From Rhizobium herbae (GTDB taxonomy: Bacteria; Pseudomonadota; Alphaproteobacteria; Rhizobiales; Rhizobiaceae): 64,000 nucleotides of DNA. A program made the translations under genes and the position numbers. The stretch spans positions 744,001-808,000 of the forward strand of contig NZ_JAEUAO010000001.1 in NCBI RefSeq assembly GCF_019511375.1, in the 5' to 3' direction. The notes under the pieces are model-generated. The model ran no database searches. It saw nothing but the letters and a program-made list of their open reading frames with translations, and was not told where the DNA came from. Below are positions 27,988 to 37,042 of this stretch, one piece after another (positions within the stretch are counted from its first letter, which is position 1; every line of letters begins with the position of its first letter).

Positions 27988-28615
27988 CGATCGAAACGGT
28001 CAGCGACGGATCGGCGCCCTCGCCCCAGACTTCGCCGGCGTCGAAAACGACCGTATAGACCCATTGCGGGTTCTCGCCTTTGCCATGCGCATTGTCGTCG
28101 GGAAAGACGAACGAGCCCTGCACCGCCTCGACGACGCCGGTCTTGGCGCGTGCATAACGCGGCAGGCGCGTATGGGTTTCCGGATGGAAATTGCGGGTCC
28201 GCACCCGCTGCCCCACGGCAAAGACCGGAGCCTCGGCCACCGGCCGGTCGCAGGGACCGCCCTTTGCCAGCACGCCGGCCACCATATCCCCCGTCAGGAT
28301 TCGCTTCGGCTGCGCACCCTTTTCCAGCATCCGGCCCTCGGCCAGTTCCGCGGACGAGACGAACCGGTGCCGCGTAAGCAGCGTTTCCAGCGCCCGTATC
28401 CAGATTTCATAGTAGCTGGCGGCGAGATAGGTGGCGGGCGGCAGGCTTTCGCGGGCATGCCGGCTTTCGTCCAGCGTCCAGGCGCCGAAAGCGCCGCAGG
28501 AGAGCGTCAGCCCAAGCGCGCGCTTTTCCCATTCCGCATGGAAATAGGGCTCGTCCTTTTCCGGCGCAACCGGGCCCAACCCATGCTGGCCGCCAAGATC
28601 CTGCGCGCCATTCAT
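27956..28615 (-). CDS. nthB: nitrile hydratase beta subunit
   Basis: Beta subunit of nitrile hydratase, 219 residues. The beginning [16 protein letters not shown] is diagnostic, as are [20 protein letters not shown] and the SH3-like C-terminal half ([32 protein letters not shown]). With the alpha subunit it forms the cytosolic enzyme that hydrates nitriles to amides. ATG 28615 overlaps the alpha stop by four bases. No amidase gene is adjacent, so the product amide must be used elsewhere. Confidence 0.95.
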   Translation of the reverse strand: MNGAQDLGGQHGLGPVAPEKDEPYFHAEWEKRALGLTLSCGAFGAWTLDESRHARESLPPATYLAASYYEIWIRALETLLTRHRFVSSAELAEGRMLEKGAQPKRILTGDMVAGVLAKGGPCDRPVAEAPVFAVGQRVRTRNFHPETHTRLPRYARAKTGVVEAVQGSFVFPDDNAHGKGENPQWVYTVVFDAGEVWGEGADPSLTVSIDAWESYLERA

Positions 28616-29235
28616 CGTCCTGCTCCCACCGGTTTGGCCAGACCCGTGCCGATCATCGAATCGCGCGTCACAAGATCGGCAAGCGCTTCCTGATCGAGCC
28701 CTTCCGTTCCCTCCGGCCGTTCCGGAATGACGATATAGCGCAGTTCCGCCGTCGAGTCCCAGACGCGGATTTTCTTGGTTTGCGGCAGGGTTAGCCCGAA
28801 TTCCTCAAGTACACTGCGCGGATCGATCACCGCGCGTGAACGGTAGGGCGGCGCCTTGTACCAGACCGGTGGCAGCCCCAGCACCGCCCAGGGGTAACAG
28901 GAGCACAGCGTGCAGACGACGAGATTGTGCGTCGCCGCTGTATTGAACACCGCCCTCATGTGCTCCCCCTGCCGCCCGCCATAACCGAGGCTGGCGATCG
29001 CCGCCGTCGCATCGCGACTGAGCCAATCGGCAAAATCGGGTTCGCTCCAGGCCTTGGCAACGACACGGGCACCGTTGCGCGGGCCGACCTTCGTTTCGTA
29101 AGTCTCGACGATCGCGTCGATCGCTGCCGGGTCGATCAGCCCTTTCTGCGTCAGCACCGTCTCCAGCGCCTTCACCCGCGCCTGCATATCGGAAAAATGG
29201 TTGTCGTGATGGTGGTGGTCATCGTGATCGTGCAT
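28612..29235 (-). CDS. nthA: nitrile hydratase alpha subunit, cobalt type
   Basis: Metal-bearing alpha subunit of 207 residues. The metal-claw motif CTLCSC is at residues 108-113 ([15 protein letters not shown]). Thr at the second position marks the cobalt class; iron enzymes have Ser. The cysteines are expected to be oxidised to sulfinate/sulfenate in the mature enzyme. The N-terminus is unusually His/Asp-rich (residues 2-13, [12 protein letters not shown]), which could bind metal. ATG 29235 has GAGGA upstream; an in-frame ATG 18 bases earlier lacks it. First gene of the alpha-beta-accessory operon. Confidence 0.95.
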   Translation of the reverse strand: MHDHDDHHHHDNHFSDMQARVKALETVLTQKGLIDPAAIDAIVETYETKVGPRNGARVVAKAWSEPDFADWLSRDATAAIASLGYGGRQGEHMRAVFNTAATHNLVVCTLCSCYPWAVLGLPPVWYKAPPYRSRAVIDPRSVLEEFGLTLPQTKKIRVWDSTAELRYIVIPERPEGTEGLDQEALADLVTRDSMIGTGLAKPVGAGR

Positions 29236-29403
29236 GGCGTCCTCGCATGTCATTGGCTGGTTTGCGTGCTTGGTGCCACGGGTGGCAGTCTCTTGCCCAT
29301 GTCTCCAAGCAGCAGATTTTCGAACGGCAACCGTCGCCGCCGCTGATCGAGGTAACAAGCGCCCCCGGCATGCTCAAACCCCCATCTGCCCTGAACTCCG
29401 CAG

Positions 29404-29997
29404 CTAGCGCAGCATCGGCCAAAGGCTGGCGACGAGCAAGACCGCCATGCTGATATTGAACCATTTCAGCCGGTGCGGATCGGACAGCCACTGCCTGAGC
29501 GCCGAGCCGAAGCCGGCCCAGGTCGAGACGCTCGGCACGTTGACGATGGCAAAGACGATGCCGACCCAGATGACGCTGGTAAGATAGCTTTGCTGGCTCG
29601 TATAGGTCGCCATTGCGGTAACCGCCATCACCCAGGCCTTCGGGTTGATCCACTGGAAGGCGGCCGCCTGCAGGAAGGTCATCGGCACGGCCTTGCCTTT
29701 CCCTTCGGCAAGGTTCCGTGACGTCCCGATTTTCCAGGCGATCCAGACGAGATAGGCGCCGCCTGCGAATTTCAGCACGGTGTAGAGCAGAGGCACGGAA
29801 TACAGAAGCGCGCCAAGGCCGAGACCGACGGCGATCAACAGCGACAGGAAGCCTGCGCCAATGCCGAGCATGTGCGGAACGGTGCGGACAAAGCCGAAAT
29901 TCACGCCCGATGAAAACAGCATCATGTTGTTCGGCCCCGGCGTGATCGATGTCGTAAAAGCAAAGAGAAACAACGCCAGTAGCGTGTCGGCCTGCAT
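29404..29997 (-). CDS. LysE-family amino-acid exporter
   Basis: LysE/RhtB-type inner-membrane exporter, 197 residues and about six hydrophobic segments. The N-terminal TTSITPGPNNMML, and FQWINPKAWVMAVTA in the second half, are family signatures. Such proteins export amino acids or their analogues. It lies 168 bases upstream of the nitrile hydratase operon on the same strand; whether they share a transcript is unknown. Confidence 0.9.
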   Translation of the reverse strand: MQADTLLALFLFAFTTSITPGPNNMMLFSSGVNFGFVRTVPHMLGIGAGFLSLLIAVGLGLGALLYSVPLLYTVLKFAGGAYLVWIAWKIGTSRNLAEGKGKAVPMTFLQAAAFQWINPKAWVMAVTAMATYTSQQSYLTSVIWVGIVFAIVNVPSVSTWAGFGSALRQWLSDPHRLKWFNISMAVLLVASLWPMLR

Positions 29998-30194
29998 GGA
30001 AACCTCCCGAATTTCAGGTCAAACTAGCTGACCTGCCGGCGGGGGCCACCCAAAACTTGTCACCGTGACAAGACACGGGCGATTGTCGGCGCCGACGTTT
30101 TTGAGTCACGGCCTTTGCGCTGCCAGGATATGCCTTAAATGAGACATCGACCCTTCCTACGACTGGGCCGATCTGCGGCCGAAAGAGGATTCCG

Positions 30195-31040
30195 ATGCAC
30201 GACGCCATTCCGACCACCACCCTTCCCGACGGCAGGACCGTTCCCGTGATCGGCCAGGGCACCTGGCACATGGGCGAGCGCAAGGCGAGCGCTGCCGAGG
30301 AAGCCAGAACCCTGCGGCACGGGCTCGACCTCGGCATGACGCTGATCGACACGGCGGAAATGTATGCGGACGGCGGCGCCGAGCGGGTCGTCGCCGAGGC
30401 AATCAAGGGCCGGCGCGCCGACGCGTTCGTCGTCAGCAAGGTTCTGCCCACCAATGCCAGCCGCGACGGCACCATCAAGGCCTGCGAGGCGAGCCTGAAA
30501 CGGCTCGGCACCGATCATATCGACCTCTATCTGCTGCACTGGCGGGGCCGCTACCGGCTTTCAGAAACGGTCGACGCCTTCGAGACGCTGCGGCAGGCTG
30601 GCAAGATCGGCGCCTGGGGCGTCTCCAATTTCGATTCCGACGATATGGATGAACTGTTCGCCGTACCCGAAGGCGGCAATGTCGCGACCAATCAGGTGCT
30701 CTACAATCTCAACCGCCGCGGCATCGAATATGATCTCCTGAAGGACGCCCAAGCCCGCGGCGTCCCGATCATGGCCTATTCGCCGCTCGACGAAGGCCGG
30801 CTGCTGCGCCATCCGGATTTGATCCATATCGCCAAGGCGCATCAGGCAACCGTCGCCCAGATCGCCCTCGCCTTCCTGATCCGCAATCCCGGCGTCATCG
30901 TCATCCCGAAGACCGGGATGCCGGAACGGGCCCGGGAGAATCGGGCATCCGTCGAGGTGCATCTGACGGACGACGATCTTGCCGCACTCGACAGGATATT
31001 TCCGCCACCGTGGCGGAAAGTGCCGCTGGAGATGATCTGA
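30195..31040 (+). CDS. aldo/keto reductase, YeaE-like
   Basis: Aldo/keto reductase of 281 residues, shorter than the one at 2371 and closer to the YeaE / 2,5-diketogluconate reductase group. Catalytic residues: Asp52 and Tyr57 (DTAEMY), Lys82 (VVSKVLP) and His115 (LYLLHWRG). NADPH-dependent reduction of small aldehydes or keto sugars is expected. It stands alone and converges on ilvH across a hairpin. Confidence 0.92.
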   Translation: MHDAIPTTTLPDGRTVPVIGQGTWHMGERKASAAEEARTLRHGLDLGMTLIDTAEMYADGGAERVVAEAIKGRRADAFVVSKVLPTNASRDGTIKACEASLKRLGTDHIDLYLLHWRGRYRLSETVDAFETLRQAGKIGAWGVSNFDSDDMDELFAVPEGGNVATNQVLYNLNRRGIEYDLLKDAQARGVPIMAYSPLDEGRLLRHPDLIHIAKAHQATVAQIALAFLIRNPGVIVIPKTGMPERARENRASVEVHLTDDDLAALDRIFPPPWRKVPLEMI

Positions 31041-31046
31041 CAGCAT

Positions 31047-31086
31047 GGCAAGGGGCGCGGCATGACTCGAAGCGGCGCCCCTTGCC
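31047..31086. terminator. bidirectional hairpin between AKR and ilvH
   Basis: Perfect 12-base stem GGCAAGGGGCGC / GCGCCCCTTGCC around a 16-base loop, between two convergent genes. No clear T-run on either side, so terminator function is inferred from position and stem strength. Confidence 0.5.
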
Positions 31087-31089
31087 CGA

Positions 31090-31662
31090 TTACATTCCCT
31101 GCGGGCCGCGGTTCATCGCCGCGATGCCGGTGCGGCAGACCTCGATAACGCCGAGCGGCTTCATGATGGCGATGAACTGGTCGATCTTCGACGATTTGCC
31201 GGTGATTTCCAAAATGAAGTGCTCCAGCGTGGCATCGATCACCTTGGCGTGGAAGGCATCCGCCAGGCGCAGCGTTTCCGCCCGGCTCTCGCCATCGCCG
31301 CTGACCTTGACCAGGGCCACTTCGCGTTCGATCGGCCGGTCATGGCCAAGCTCGGCGGCCCTGACTGTCAGGTCAACGACCCGATGGACCGGCACGATAC
31401 GCTCCAGCTGTGCCTTGATCTGTTCGAGCACATGCGGCGTGCCGCGCGTCACGATGGTGATGCGCGACAGGTGCGTCTGGTGTTCGGTCTCCGAGACGGT
31501 CAGGCTCTCGATATTGTAGCCACGGCCGGAAAACAGGCCGATGACGCGGGCAAGAACGCCCGGCTCGTTATCGACGAGAACCGAAAGCGTGTGGTTTTCC
31601 GCCTTCTCGGTTTCCTTGGCGATGAAATAGGCGGAGCCGGTCGGCTGAAGATGTGCGTTCAT
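31090..31662 (-). CDS. ilvH: acetolactate synthase small (regulatory) subunit
   Basis: Regulatory subunit of acetohydroxyacid synthase, 190 residues. It carries an ACT domain at about residues 24-100 (HTLSVLVDNEPGVLARVIGL, FSGRGYNIESLTVSETEH) that binds valine for feedback inhibition, and the family's C-terminal domain (LALVKV-like VALVKVSGDGESR). It activates the large subunit. It follows ilvI by 22 bases and shares its leader-controlled transcript. Confidence 0.97.
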   Translation of the reverse strand: MNAHLQPTGSAYFIAKETEKAENHTLSVLVDNEPGVLARVIGLFSGRGYNIESLTVSETEHQTHLSRITIVTRGTPHVLEQIKAQLERIVPVHRVVDLTVRAAELGHDRPIEREVALVKVSGDGESRAETLRLADAFHAKVIDATLEHFILEITGKSSKIDQFIAIMKPLGVIEVCRTGIAAMNRGPQGM

Positions 31663-31684
31663 GATCTCGTCCTTTTCCTATTCA

Positions 31685-33466
31685 TCAAACCAGCTGGCGG
31701 CCCTTGGCGTCGATCGCGTTGGCGACCGCCTCGTCCGTGGCTTCGTCGGGCAGCAGCATCTCGTTGTGCGCCTTGCCCGAGGGGATCATCGGGAAGCAGT
31801 TGGCGAGATTGGCGACGCGGCAGTCGAAGATCACCGGCGCCGGGCTGTCGATCATCTCAAGGATCGCCGCATCGAGTTCGCCCGGCTTTTCACAGCGGAT
31901 GCCGACGCCGCCATAGGCTTCCGCGAGCTTGACGAAATCGGGCATGGCTTCGGTATAGGAATTCGAGAGGCGGTTGCCGTGCAAGAGCTGCTGCCACTGG
32001 CGCACCATGCCCATGTACTGGTTGTTCAGGATGAAGATCTTGACCGGCAGGTTATACTGCACGGCACACGACATTTCCTGAATGCACATCTGGATCGAGG
32101 CGTCGCCGGCGATGTCGATGACGAGGCTTTCGGGATGCGCGACCTGGACGCCGACTGCCGCCGGGAACCCGTAACCCATCGTGCCGAGGCCGCCCGAGGT
32201 CATCCAGCGGTTCGGATGTTCGAAGCCGTAGAACTGCGCGGCCCACATCTGGTGCTGGCCGACTTCCGTGGTGATATAGGTGTCCCGGTGCTTGGTCAGC
32301 TCATAGAGCCGCTGGATGGCGTATTGCGGCATGATGACCTCGTCGCTCGCCTTGTAGGCGAGCGAATTGCGTGCCCGCCAGCGGGCGATGCTGGCCCACC
32401 AGTCATCGAGGCGGCCCTTGTCGACGTCCTTGGCGGTGGAAGCCCGCCACAGGCGAACCATGTCTTCCAGAACGGAACCGACATCGCCGAGGATCGGAAC
32501 GTCGACGCGCACGTTCTTGTTGATCGAGGACGGATCGATGTCGATGTGGATCTTCTTCGAGTTCGGCGAGAAGGCATTGAGGCGGCCGGTGATGCGGTCA
32601 TCGAAACGGGCGCCGACGCATACCATGACGTCGCAATCATGCATCGCCATGTTCGCTTCGTAGGTGCCGTGCATGCCGAGCATGCCGAGCCAGTTCTTGC
32701 CGGAAGCCGGATAGGCACCGAGGCCCATCAGCGTCGAGGTGATCGGAAAGCCGGTCAGTTCGGTCAGTTCGCGCAGCAGATGCGAGGCCTCCGGGCCGGA
32801 ATTGACGACGCCGCCGCCGGAATAGATGACCGGACGACGGGCGCCCTTCATCAGCTCGATGGCCTGCTCGATGCGGCGTATGTCGCCCTGCACCTTCGGC
32901 TGGTAGCTATGCTGGACCTTCGCGGCCGATGGCGGCGTATAGGTGCCGGTGGCGAACTGGACGTCTTTGGGAATATCGACGACGACCGGTCCAGGACGGC
33001 CGGACTGGGCGATGCGGAAGGCTTCATGGATGATGCCGGCCAGCTCGTTGACGTCCTTGACCAGCCAGTTGTGCTTGGTGCAGGGCCGCGTGATACCGAC
33101 CGTGTCGCATTCCTGGAAGGCGTCCGAGCCGATCAGCGAGGTCGGCACCTGGCCGGTCAGGCAGACGAGCGGGATACTGTCCATCAGCGCGTCCTGAAGC
33201 GGCGTGACGGCATTGGTCGCACCCGGCCCGGAGGTCACCAGCATGACGCCGACCTTGCCGGTCGAGCGGGCATAGCCTTCAGCCATATGGCCGGCGCCCT
33301 GCTCGTGGCGCACGAGGATGTGCTGGATAGCGTCCTGCTGGAAGATTTCGTCATAGATCGGCAGGACGGCACCGCCCGGATAGCCGAAGATATGCTCCAC
33401 GCCGTTGTCCTTCAGTGCCTGAAGAACAATTTCCGCCCCTGTCATCTGGTTTTCTGTGCCGCTCAT
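31685..33466 (-). CDS. ilvI: acetolactate synthase large subunit
   Basis: Catalytic subunit of acetohydroxyacid synthase, 593 residues, using thiamine diphosphate and FAD to condense pyruvate with pyruvate or 2-oxobutyrate, the first common step of branched-chain amino-acid synthesis. Evidence: HIFGYPGGAVLPIYDE, the catalytic glutamate region VRHEQGAGHMAEGYAR, and the TPP motif IAGDASIQM with NNQYMGMVRQWQ. The second in-frame ATG (33466) is preferred over 33484 because an AGG lies close upstream and the resulting N-terminus is the usual one. Preceded by an attenuator (33525-33637). Confidence 0.96.
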   Translation of the reverse strand: MSGTENQMTGAEIVLQALKDNGVEHIFGYPGGAVLPIYDEIFQQDAIQHILVRHEQGAGHMAEGYARSTGKVGVMLVTSGPGATNAVTPLQDALMDSIPLVCLTGQVPTSLIGSDAFQECDTVGITRPCTKHNWLVKDVNELAGIIHEAFRIAQSGRPGPVVVDIPKDVQFATGTYTPPSAAKVQHSYQPKVQGDIRRIEQAIELMKGARRPVIYSGGGVVNSGPEASHLLRELTELTGFPITSTLMGLGAYPASGKNWLGMLGMHGTYEANMAMHDCDVMVCVGARFDDRITGRLNAFSPNSKKIHIDIDPSSINKNVRVDVPILGDVGSVLEDMVRLWRASTAKDVDKGRLDDWWASIARWRARNSLAYKASDEVIMPQYAIQRLYELTKHRDTYITTEVGQHQMWAAQFYGFEHPNRWMTSGGLGTMGYGFPAAVGVQVAHPESLVIDIAGDASIQMCIQEMSCAVQYNLPVKIFILNNQYMGMVRQWQQLLHGNRLSNSYTEAMPDFVKLAEAYGGVGIRCEKPGELDAAILEMIDSPAPVIFDCRVANLANCFPMIPSGKAHNEMLLPDEATDEAVANAIDAKGRQLV

Positions 33467-33524
33467 TGGCCTGTTTCCGTCCATGTTTCGCGATTTTGGC
33501 TGTGAGTATCGTGTTTGATGGCAT

Positions 33525-33547
33525 AAAAAAAGGCCCCGTGAGGGCCT
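33525..33547 (-). terminator. ilvIH attenuator terminator
   Basis: On the minus strand AGGCCC-TCACG-GGGCCT is followed by an unbroken run of seven T: a strong intrinsic terminator between the leader peptide and ilvI. It ends about 60 bases before the ilvI start and has no upstream gene to terminate except the leader, so it is best read as the attenuator. Confidence 0.85.
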
Positions 33548-33554
33548 CGTGTTT

Positions 33555-33602
33555 GCGCATGGGTGGCTATCGCCGGATGGTTACACCATCCTGCCCATGC
33601 GC
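33555..33602 (-). promoter_or_regulatory. nested leader hairpins of the ilvIH attenuator
   Basis: A perfect 9-base stem GCGCATGGG / CCCATGCGC (33594-33602 with 33555-33563) encloses a second stem GGATGG / CCATCC (33586-33591 with 33575-33580) whose loop holds the leader stop codon. The outer stem begins inside the leader peptide's last codons and ends just before the terminator. This is the expected place for pause or alternative structures whose formation depends on the ribosome's position. Confidence 0.7.
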
Positions 33603-33637
33603 CGCCCCACCACAAGAATTGCAACGATCTTTTTCAT
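33581..33637 (-). CDS. ilvIH leader peptide
   Basis: An 18-codon open frame MKKIVAILVVGRRMGRMV. Residues 4-10 (IVAILVV) contain six branched-chain codons out of seven, and the frame is followed by nested hairpins and an intrinsic terminator before ilvI. This matches the ribosome-mediated attenuation known for proteobacterial ilv operons: when charged Ile, Val or Leu tRNA is scarce the ribosome stalls here and the terminator is avoided. The ribosome site is weak, as is usual for such leaders. Confidence 0.8.
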   Translation of the reverse strand: MKKIVAILVVGRRMGRMV

Positions 33638-33793
33638 GGGGCGCAGTGATAACCAGAAATGGCGACCCCGTCAACGCCTTTCCCGAAAACAACCGGCGGG
33701 GGTCGCAAAACGGCACAGAATAGCCCAAGCCCAAGAAACGACTTATTAAATCCCTTCCGGTAATATAGTGAACTCTTGGCCAGAGGTTTCGCA

Positions 33794-35848
33794 GTGCTGA
33801 ACAGTGACCTTCATTCGTCGATCAGTGCAGGAGAACAGGATCGGCGCGATGCTCTGACCCGGGGCAATCGCTTCCTCGGTCGCGTTGTCGCGTGCAGCGG
33901 ATCGCGGGCAATGATTGCTGCCGTTGCCGAAAAGGGTGAGACCTCGCTGACCGAATTGTGGTCCGTCGGCAAGCTGATCTCGATCAGCGTCGGCAACAAC
34001 CGCGTGGTCGCGCTGGTCTATTCGATGCAGACCGTCACCAATGAGTGGGGCGAGGAACTCGACAACGTCTTCCGCATCGAAGTCGAACTGATGGGCGAAG
34101 TGCATGTCGGCGCTTCAGGGCGTGAGGAATTTTCCGCCGGTATCAGTCAATACCCCCATCTCGGCGCCATCGCCCACCGCATCCGCTCCGCCGACCTTGC
34201 CCGCATCTACGACACGGGCAAGAACGATGTCTGCGTCATCGGCAAGCTTACCCAGGATGAAAGCCTCGATGCCGCCATCCATGTGCCCTCGATGCTGTCC
34301 AAGCATTTCGCTATCGTCGGCACCACCGGCGTCGGCAAGTCAACGGCCGTCAGCCTGCTGCTGCGCAAGGCGATCGCGGCCGATCCGAAGCTGCGCGTCC
34401 TGATCCTAGATCCGCACAATGAATTCGCCGCCGCCTTTCCCGATATTGCCGTGGTCGTCGACACGGACAATCTCGATCTGCCCTTCTGGCTGATGAAGCT
34501 TGAGGAATTCGCAGAAGTGATCTTCCGCGGCCGGCCACCCGTTCCGGAAGAGCTCGACATCCTGCGCGACGTCATTCCGGAGGCGAAGAGGGCGTTCAAG
34601 GGCGCGGCGGAGAGCGGCCTTGCCCGCCGGACCAGCGAAAAAAGCTCGATCACCGCCGACACCCCCGTCCCCTACCGGATGGCCGATCTGCTGGCGTTGA
34701 TCGACGAGCGCATCGGGCGGCTGGAAGGCCGCAGCGACAAGCCATACCTGCGCTCGCTGAAGGTCAAGGTGATCGGCGCGATCAACGATCCGCGCTATAA
34801 CTTCATGTTCTCGTCGAACACAATCACCGATACGATCCTCGAGACCATCGCCAAGATCTTCCGCATTCCCGGCGATGGCAAGCCGCTGACGACATTTCAG
34901 CTCGCCGGCATTCCCTCGGAAGTCGTCAACTCCGTCGCTTCGGTACTCTGCCGAATGGCGTTCGAAATAGGCCTTTGGAGCAATGGCGGCGTGCATATGC
35001 TGGTCATCTGCGAGGAGGCTCACCGGTATGTCCCGGCCGATGCCAGCCTGGGCTTCGTTCCGACCCGTCAGGCAATCGCCCGCATCGCCAAGGAAGGTCG
35101 CAAATACGGCGTGTCGCTCGGCGTCATCACGCAGCGCCCTGGCGAACTCGATCCGACCATCCTGTCGCAGTGCTCGACGGTCTTTGCCATGCGCCTTTCC
35201 AACGACCGGGACCAGGACATCATCCGCTCGGCCATCCCGAACTCGTCGATTTCCTCGACCAGTTTCATCTCCTCGATCGGCAATGGCGAAGCAATCGCCT
35301 TCGGCGAGGCGGTCGCCGTGCCGATGCGCATGCGCTTTACCCGTATTGACGAAAGGAATCTGCCGAAAGCCAATGGCGTCGGCGTCAGGGCAACGGACGA
35401 AACCCCCGACACAGTCGACCTGCGCTCGGTAGTGGCCCGCATGCGAGCCCTGAATGGTCCGGACATCTCAAGCTTCCAGCAGGCCTATACGGCGAGCCTC
35501 GGGCTCGATGACGACATTGGAGCTCCGGCCTATCCCAGCGCCGAAAGCAGCAGGCCTCCAGGACTGGTTGCCGAAGCTCGGAACGAGCCGCACACGCCGG
35601 CAATCGAACCGTACAACCCGGCCATGCTGCCGCGCGCGGAGCCGGTTAATCCGCAGCTTGAGCGCTTCAACCAGATCCGCAATCAGTTGCTCTCGGAAGA
35701 CCTTCCGGCTCAACCGAAACCGGAGCCTTACCATGCGCCACCGCCGCGCGTCACCCCAAGCTTTGCCCAGCCCGGAACTGACCTGACCCGCCCATCACTG
35801 CGCGAAAGCCTCCTGAAGAAACCGTTGAGCAGCATCATCCGCAAGTAA
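33794..35848 (+). CDS. HerA/VirB4-type ATPase (DUF87)
   Basis: ATPase of about 684 residues. An N-terminal HAS-barrel (GNRFLGRVVACSGSRAMIAA) is followed by Walker A GTTGVGKST near residue 176, Walker B MLVICEEAH near 402, and the arginine-finger/sensor region typical of HerA translocases. The last 120 residues are proline-rich and low-complexity. HerA proteins thread DNA and often pair with the nuclease NurA; no nuclease gene is adjacent here. GTG 33794 has AGAGG seven bases upstream and is preferred over TTG 33776. Divergent from the ilvIH leader. Confidence 0.88.
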   Translation: MLNSDLHSSISAGEQDRRDALTRGNRFLGRVVACSGSRAMIAAVAEKGETSLTELWSVGKLISISVGNNRVVALVYSMQTVTNEWGEELDNVFRIEVELMGEVHVGASGREEFSAGISQYPHLGAIAHRIRSADLARIYDTGKNDVCVIGKLTQDESLDAAIHVPSMLSKHFAIVGTTGVGKSTAVSLLLRKAIAADPKLRVLILDPHNEFAAAFPDIAVVVDTDNLDLPFWLMKLEEFAEVIFRGRPPVPEELDILRDVIPEAKRAFKGAAESGLARRTSEKSSITADTPVPYRMADLLALIDERIGRLEGRSDKPYLRSLKVKVIGAINDPRYNFMFSSNTITDTILETIAKIFRIPGDGKPLTTFQLAGIPSEVVNSVASVLCRMAFEIGLWSNGGVHMLVICEEAHRYVPADASLGFVPTRQAIARIAKEGRKYGVSLGVITQRPGELDPTILSQCSTVFAMRLSNDRDQDIIRSAIPNSSISSTSFISSIGNGEAIAFGEAVAVPMRMRFTRIDERNLPKANGVGVRATDETPDTVDLRSVVARMRALNGPDISSFQQAYTASLGLDDDIGAPAYPSAESSRPPGLVAEARNEPHTPAIEPYNPAMLPRAEPVNPQLERFNQIRNQLLSEDLPAQPKPEPYHAPPPRVTPSFAQPGTDLTRPSLRESLLKKPLSSIIRK

Positions 35849-35945
35849 GTTTGCTGCAGCAGGCAGCATGGCGCTCATAAATCGGCTTCCGATAAGGGAC
35901 GGAAACGGCACCTGCCCAGCCCGCGAGCCGCCTCCCAGGTTTCTA

Positions 35946-36029
35946 TTAGTACCAGCGTCCTCTGCCGTACCAACCGCCGCCCAGGAGAAGAATGATAACA
36001 ACGATGATGAGAAGTGTGGTGATATCCAT
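35946..36029 (-). CDS. 27-residue glycine-rich membrane peptide (DUF3309-like)
   Basis: Small open frame beginning MDITTLLIIVVIILLLGGGW and ending YGRGRWY. One transmembrane helix (about 5-16) is followed by a Gly/Trp/Tyr/Arg tail, resembling the tiny DUF3309-type proteins annotated in rhizobia. GGGAG lies eight bases before the ATG. It lies between HerA and miaA on the miaA strand, 81 bases beyond the miaA stop. Function unknown. Confidence 0.65.
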   Translation of the reverse strand: MDITTLLIIVVIILLLGGGWYGRGRWY

Positions 36030-36109
36030 GTAGGTCTCCCGCGAGCACCCGATCATCTCCATCCTGCTAATTGCGCGGTGCGCTGTTCATGCCGGTGCTC
36101 CAATCGGTA

Positions 36110-37042
36110 TTAACGTCCAGTGTCAGCGTTGGTTGCATCGTCGGCGTCCGGATCCCAGCGCAGCCAGCTCTCGTCGAGTTGATTGCGAAACCATGTCATC
36201 TGCCGCTTGGCATATTGGCGCGTGGCGGCGGAGGCAGTTTCGATCACCTCGGCCTTCGTCATCGCCCCGGCCAGCATGGCGGCAATCTGCGGCACGCCGA
36301 TCGCCTTCATCGCCGGCATCTCTGGCTTCAGATCAAGCGACAGCAGCGCCTCGACCTCCTCGACGGCCCCGCCATCCAGCATCTGGGCAAAGCGCCGGTC
36401 GATCCTTCGGCGCAGCACGTCACGTTCCGGCAGGACGACGATCTTCAGCGCTTTTCCCGGATCGATGGCGACCGGCCCCTGCCGTGCCTGGAAGACCTGG
36501 ATGGACTGCCCGGTGGCCTCGAAGATTTCAAGCGCCCGGGCAATGCGCTGGCCGTCGCCCGGCCGCAGGGTCCCGGCGGTTTCTGGATCCTTCTGTGAAA
36601 GGATGACGTGCAGCGCCTCGGCACCCTCTTCCTGCAGGCGCCTGCGGACATCGTCGCGAACGGCAGCCGGAACCGCTGGCATGTCCGACAAGCCCCCCGT
36701 CAGCGCCTTGAAATAAAGGCCGGTGCCGCCGACGAAAACCGGAATGCGCCCCTCGCCGCGCACGGCCTGCAGAACCTTGCAAGCGTCGCGAAGCCATTCG
36801 CCGGTGGAATAAAGCTGCGACACCGGAACATGCCCGTAGAGATGATGCGCAATGCCCTGCATGTCCTGTTCGAACGGCCGCGCCGTCAGCACATGCAGCG
36901 TATCGTAAACCTGCATGCTGTCGGCATTGATGACCACGCCATTATACCGCTTCGCCATTTCCACGGCCAAAGCGGACTTGCCGCTGGCGGTCGGCCCGGT
37001 TATCAGGATCGCGTCCTGTCCAATCTCAAGGTTCTTCATCAT
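36110..37042 (-). CDS. miaA: tRNA dimethylallyltransferase
   Basis: MiaA, 310 residues, transfers the dimethylallyl group to N6 of A37 in tRNAs that read UNN codons. The P-loop ITGPTASGKSALA is at about residues 14-26, followed by VINADSMQVYDTL, VFVGGTGLYFKAL and the C-terminal TRQYAKRQMTWFRNQ. The start is the ATGATG pair at 37042/37039, with GAAGG just upstream inside serB; an in-frame start at 37069 would overlap serB by 29 bases. Divergent from serB with overlapping start codons. Confidence 0.96.
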   Translation of the reverse strand: MMKNLEIGQDAILITGPTASGKSALAVEMAKRYNGVVINADSMQVYDTLHVLTARPFEQDMQGIAHHLYGHVPVSQLYSTGEWLRDACKVLQAVRGEGRIPVFVGGTGLYFKALTGGLSDMPAVPAAVRDDVRRRLQEEGAEALHVILSQKDPETAGTLRPGDGQRIARALEIFEATGQSIQVFQARQGPVAIDPGKALKIVVLPERDVLRRRIDRRFAQMLDGGAVEEVEALLSLDLKPEMPAMKAIGVPQIAAMLAGAMTKAEVIETASAATRQYAKRQMTWFRNQLDESWLRWDPDADDATNADTGR

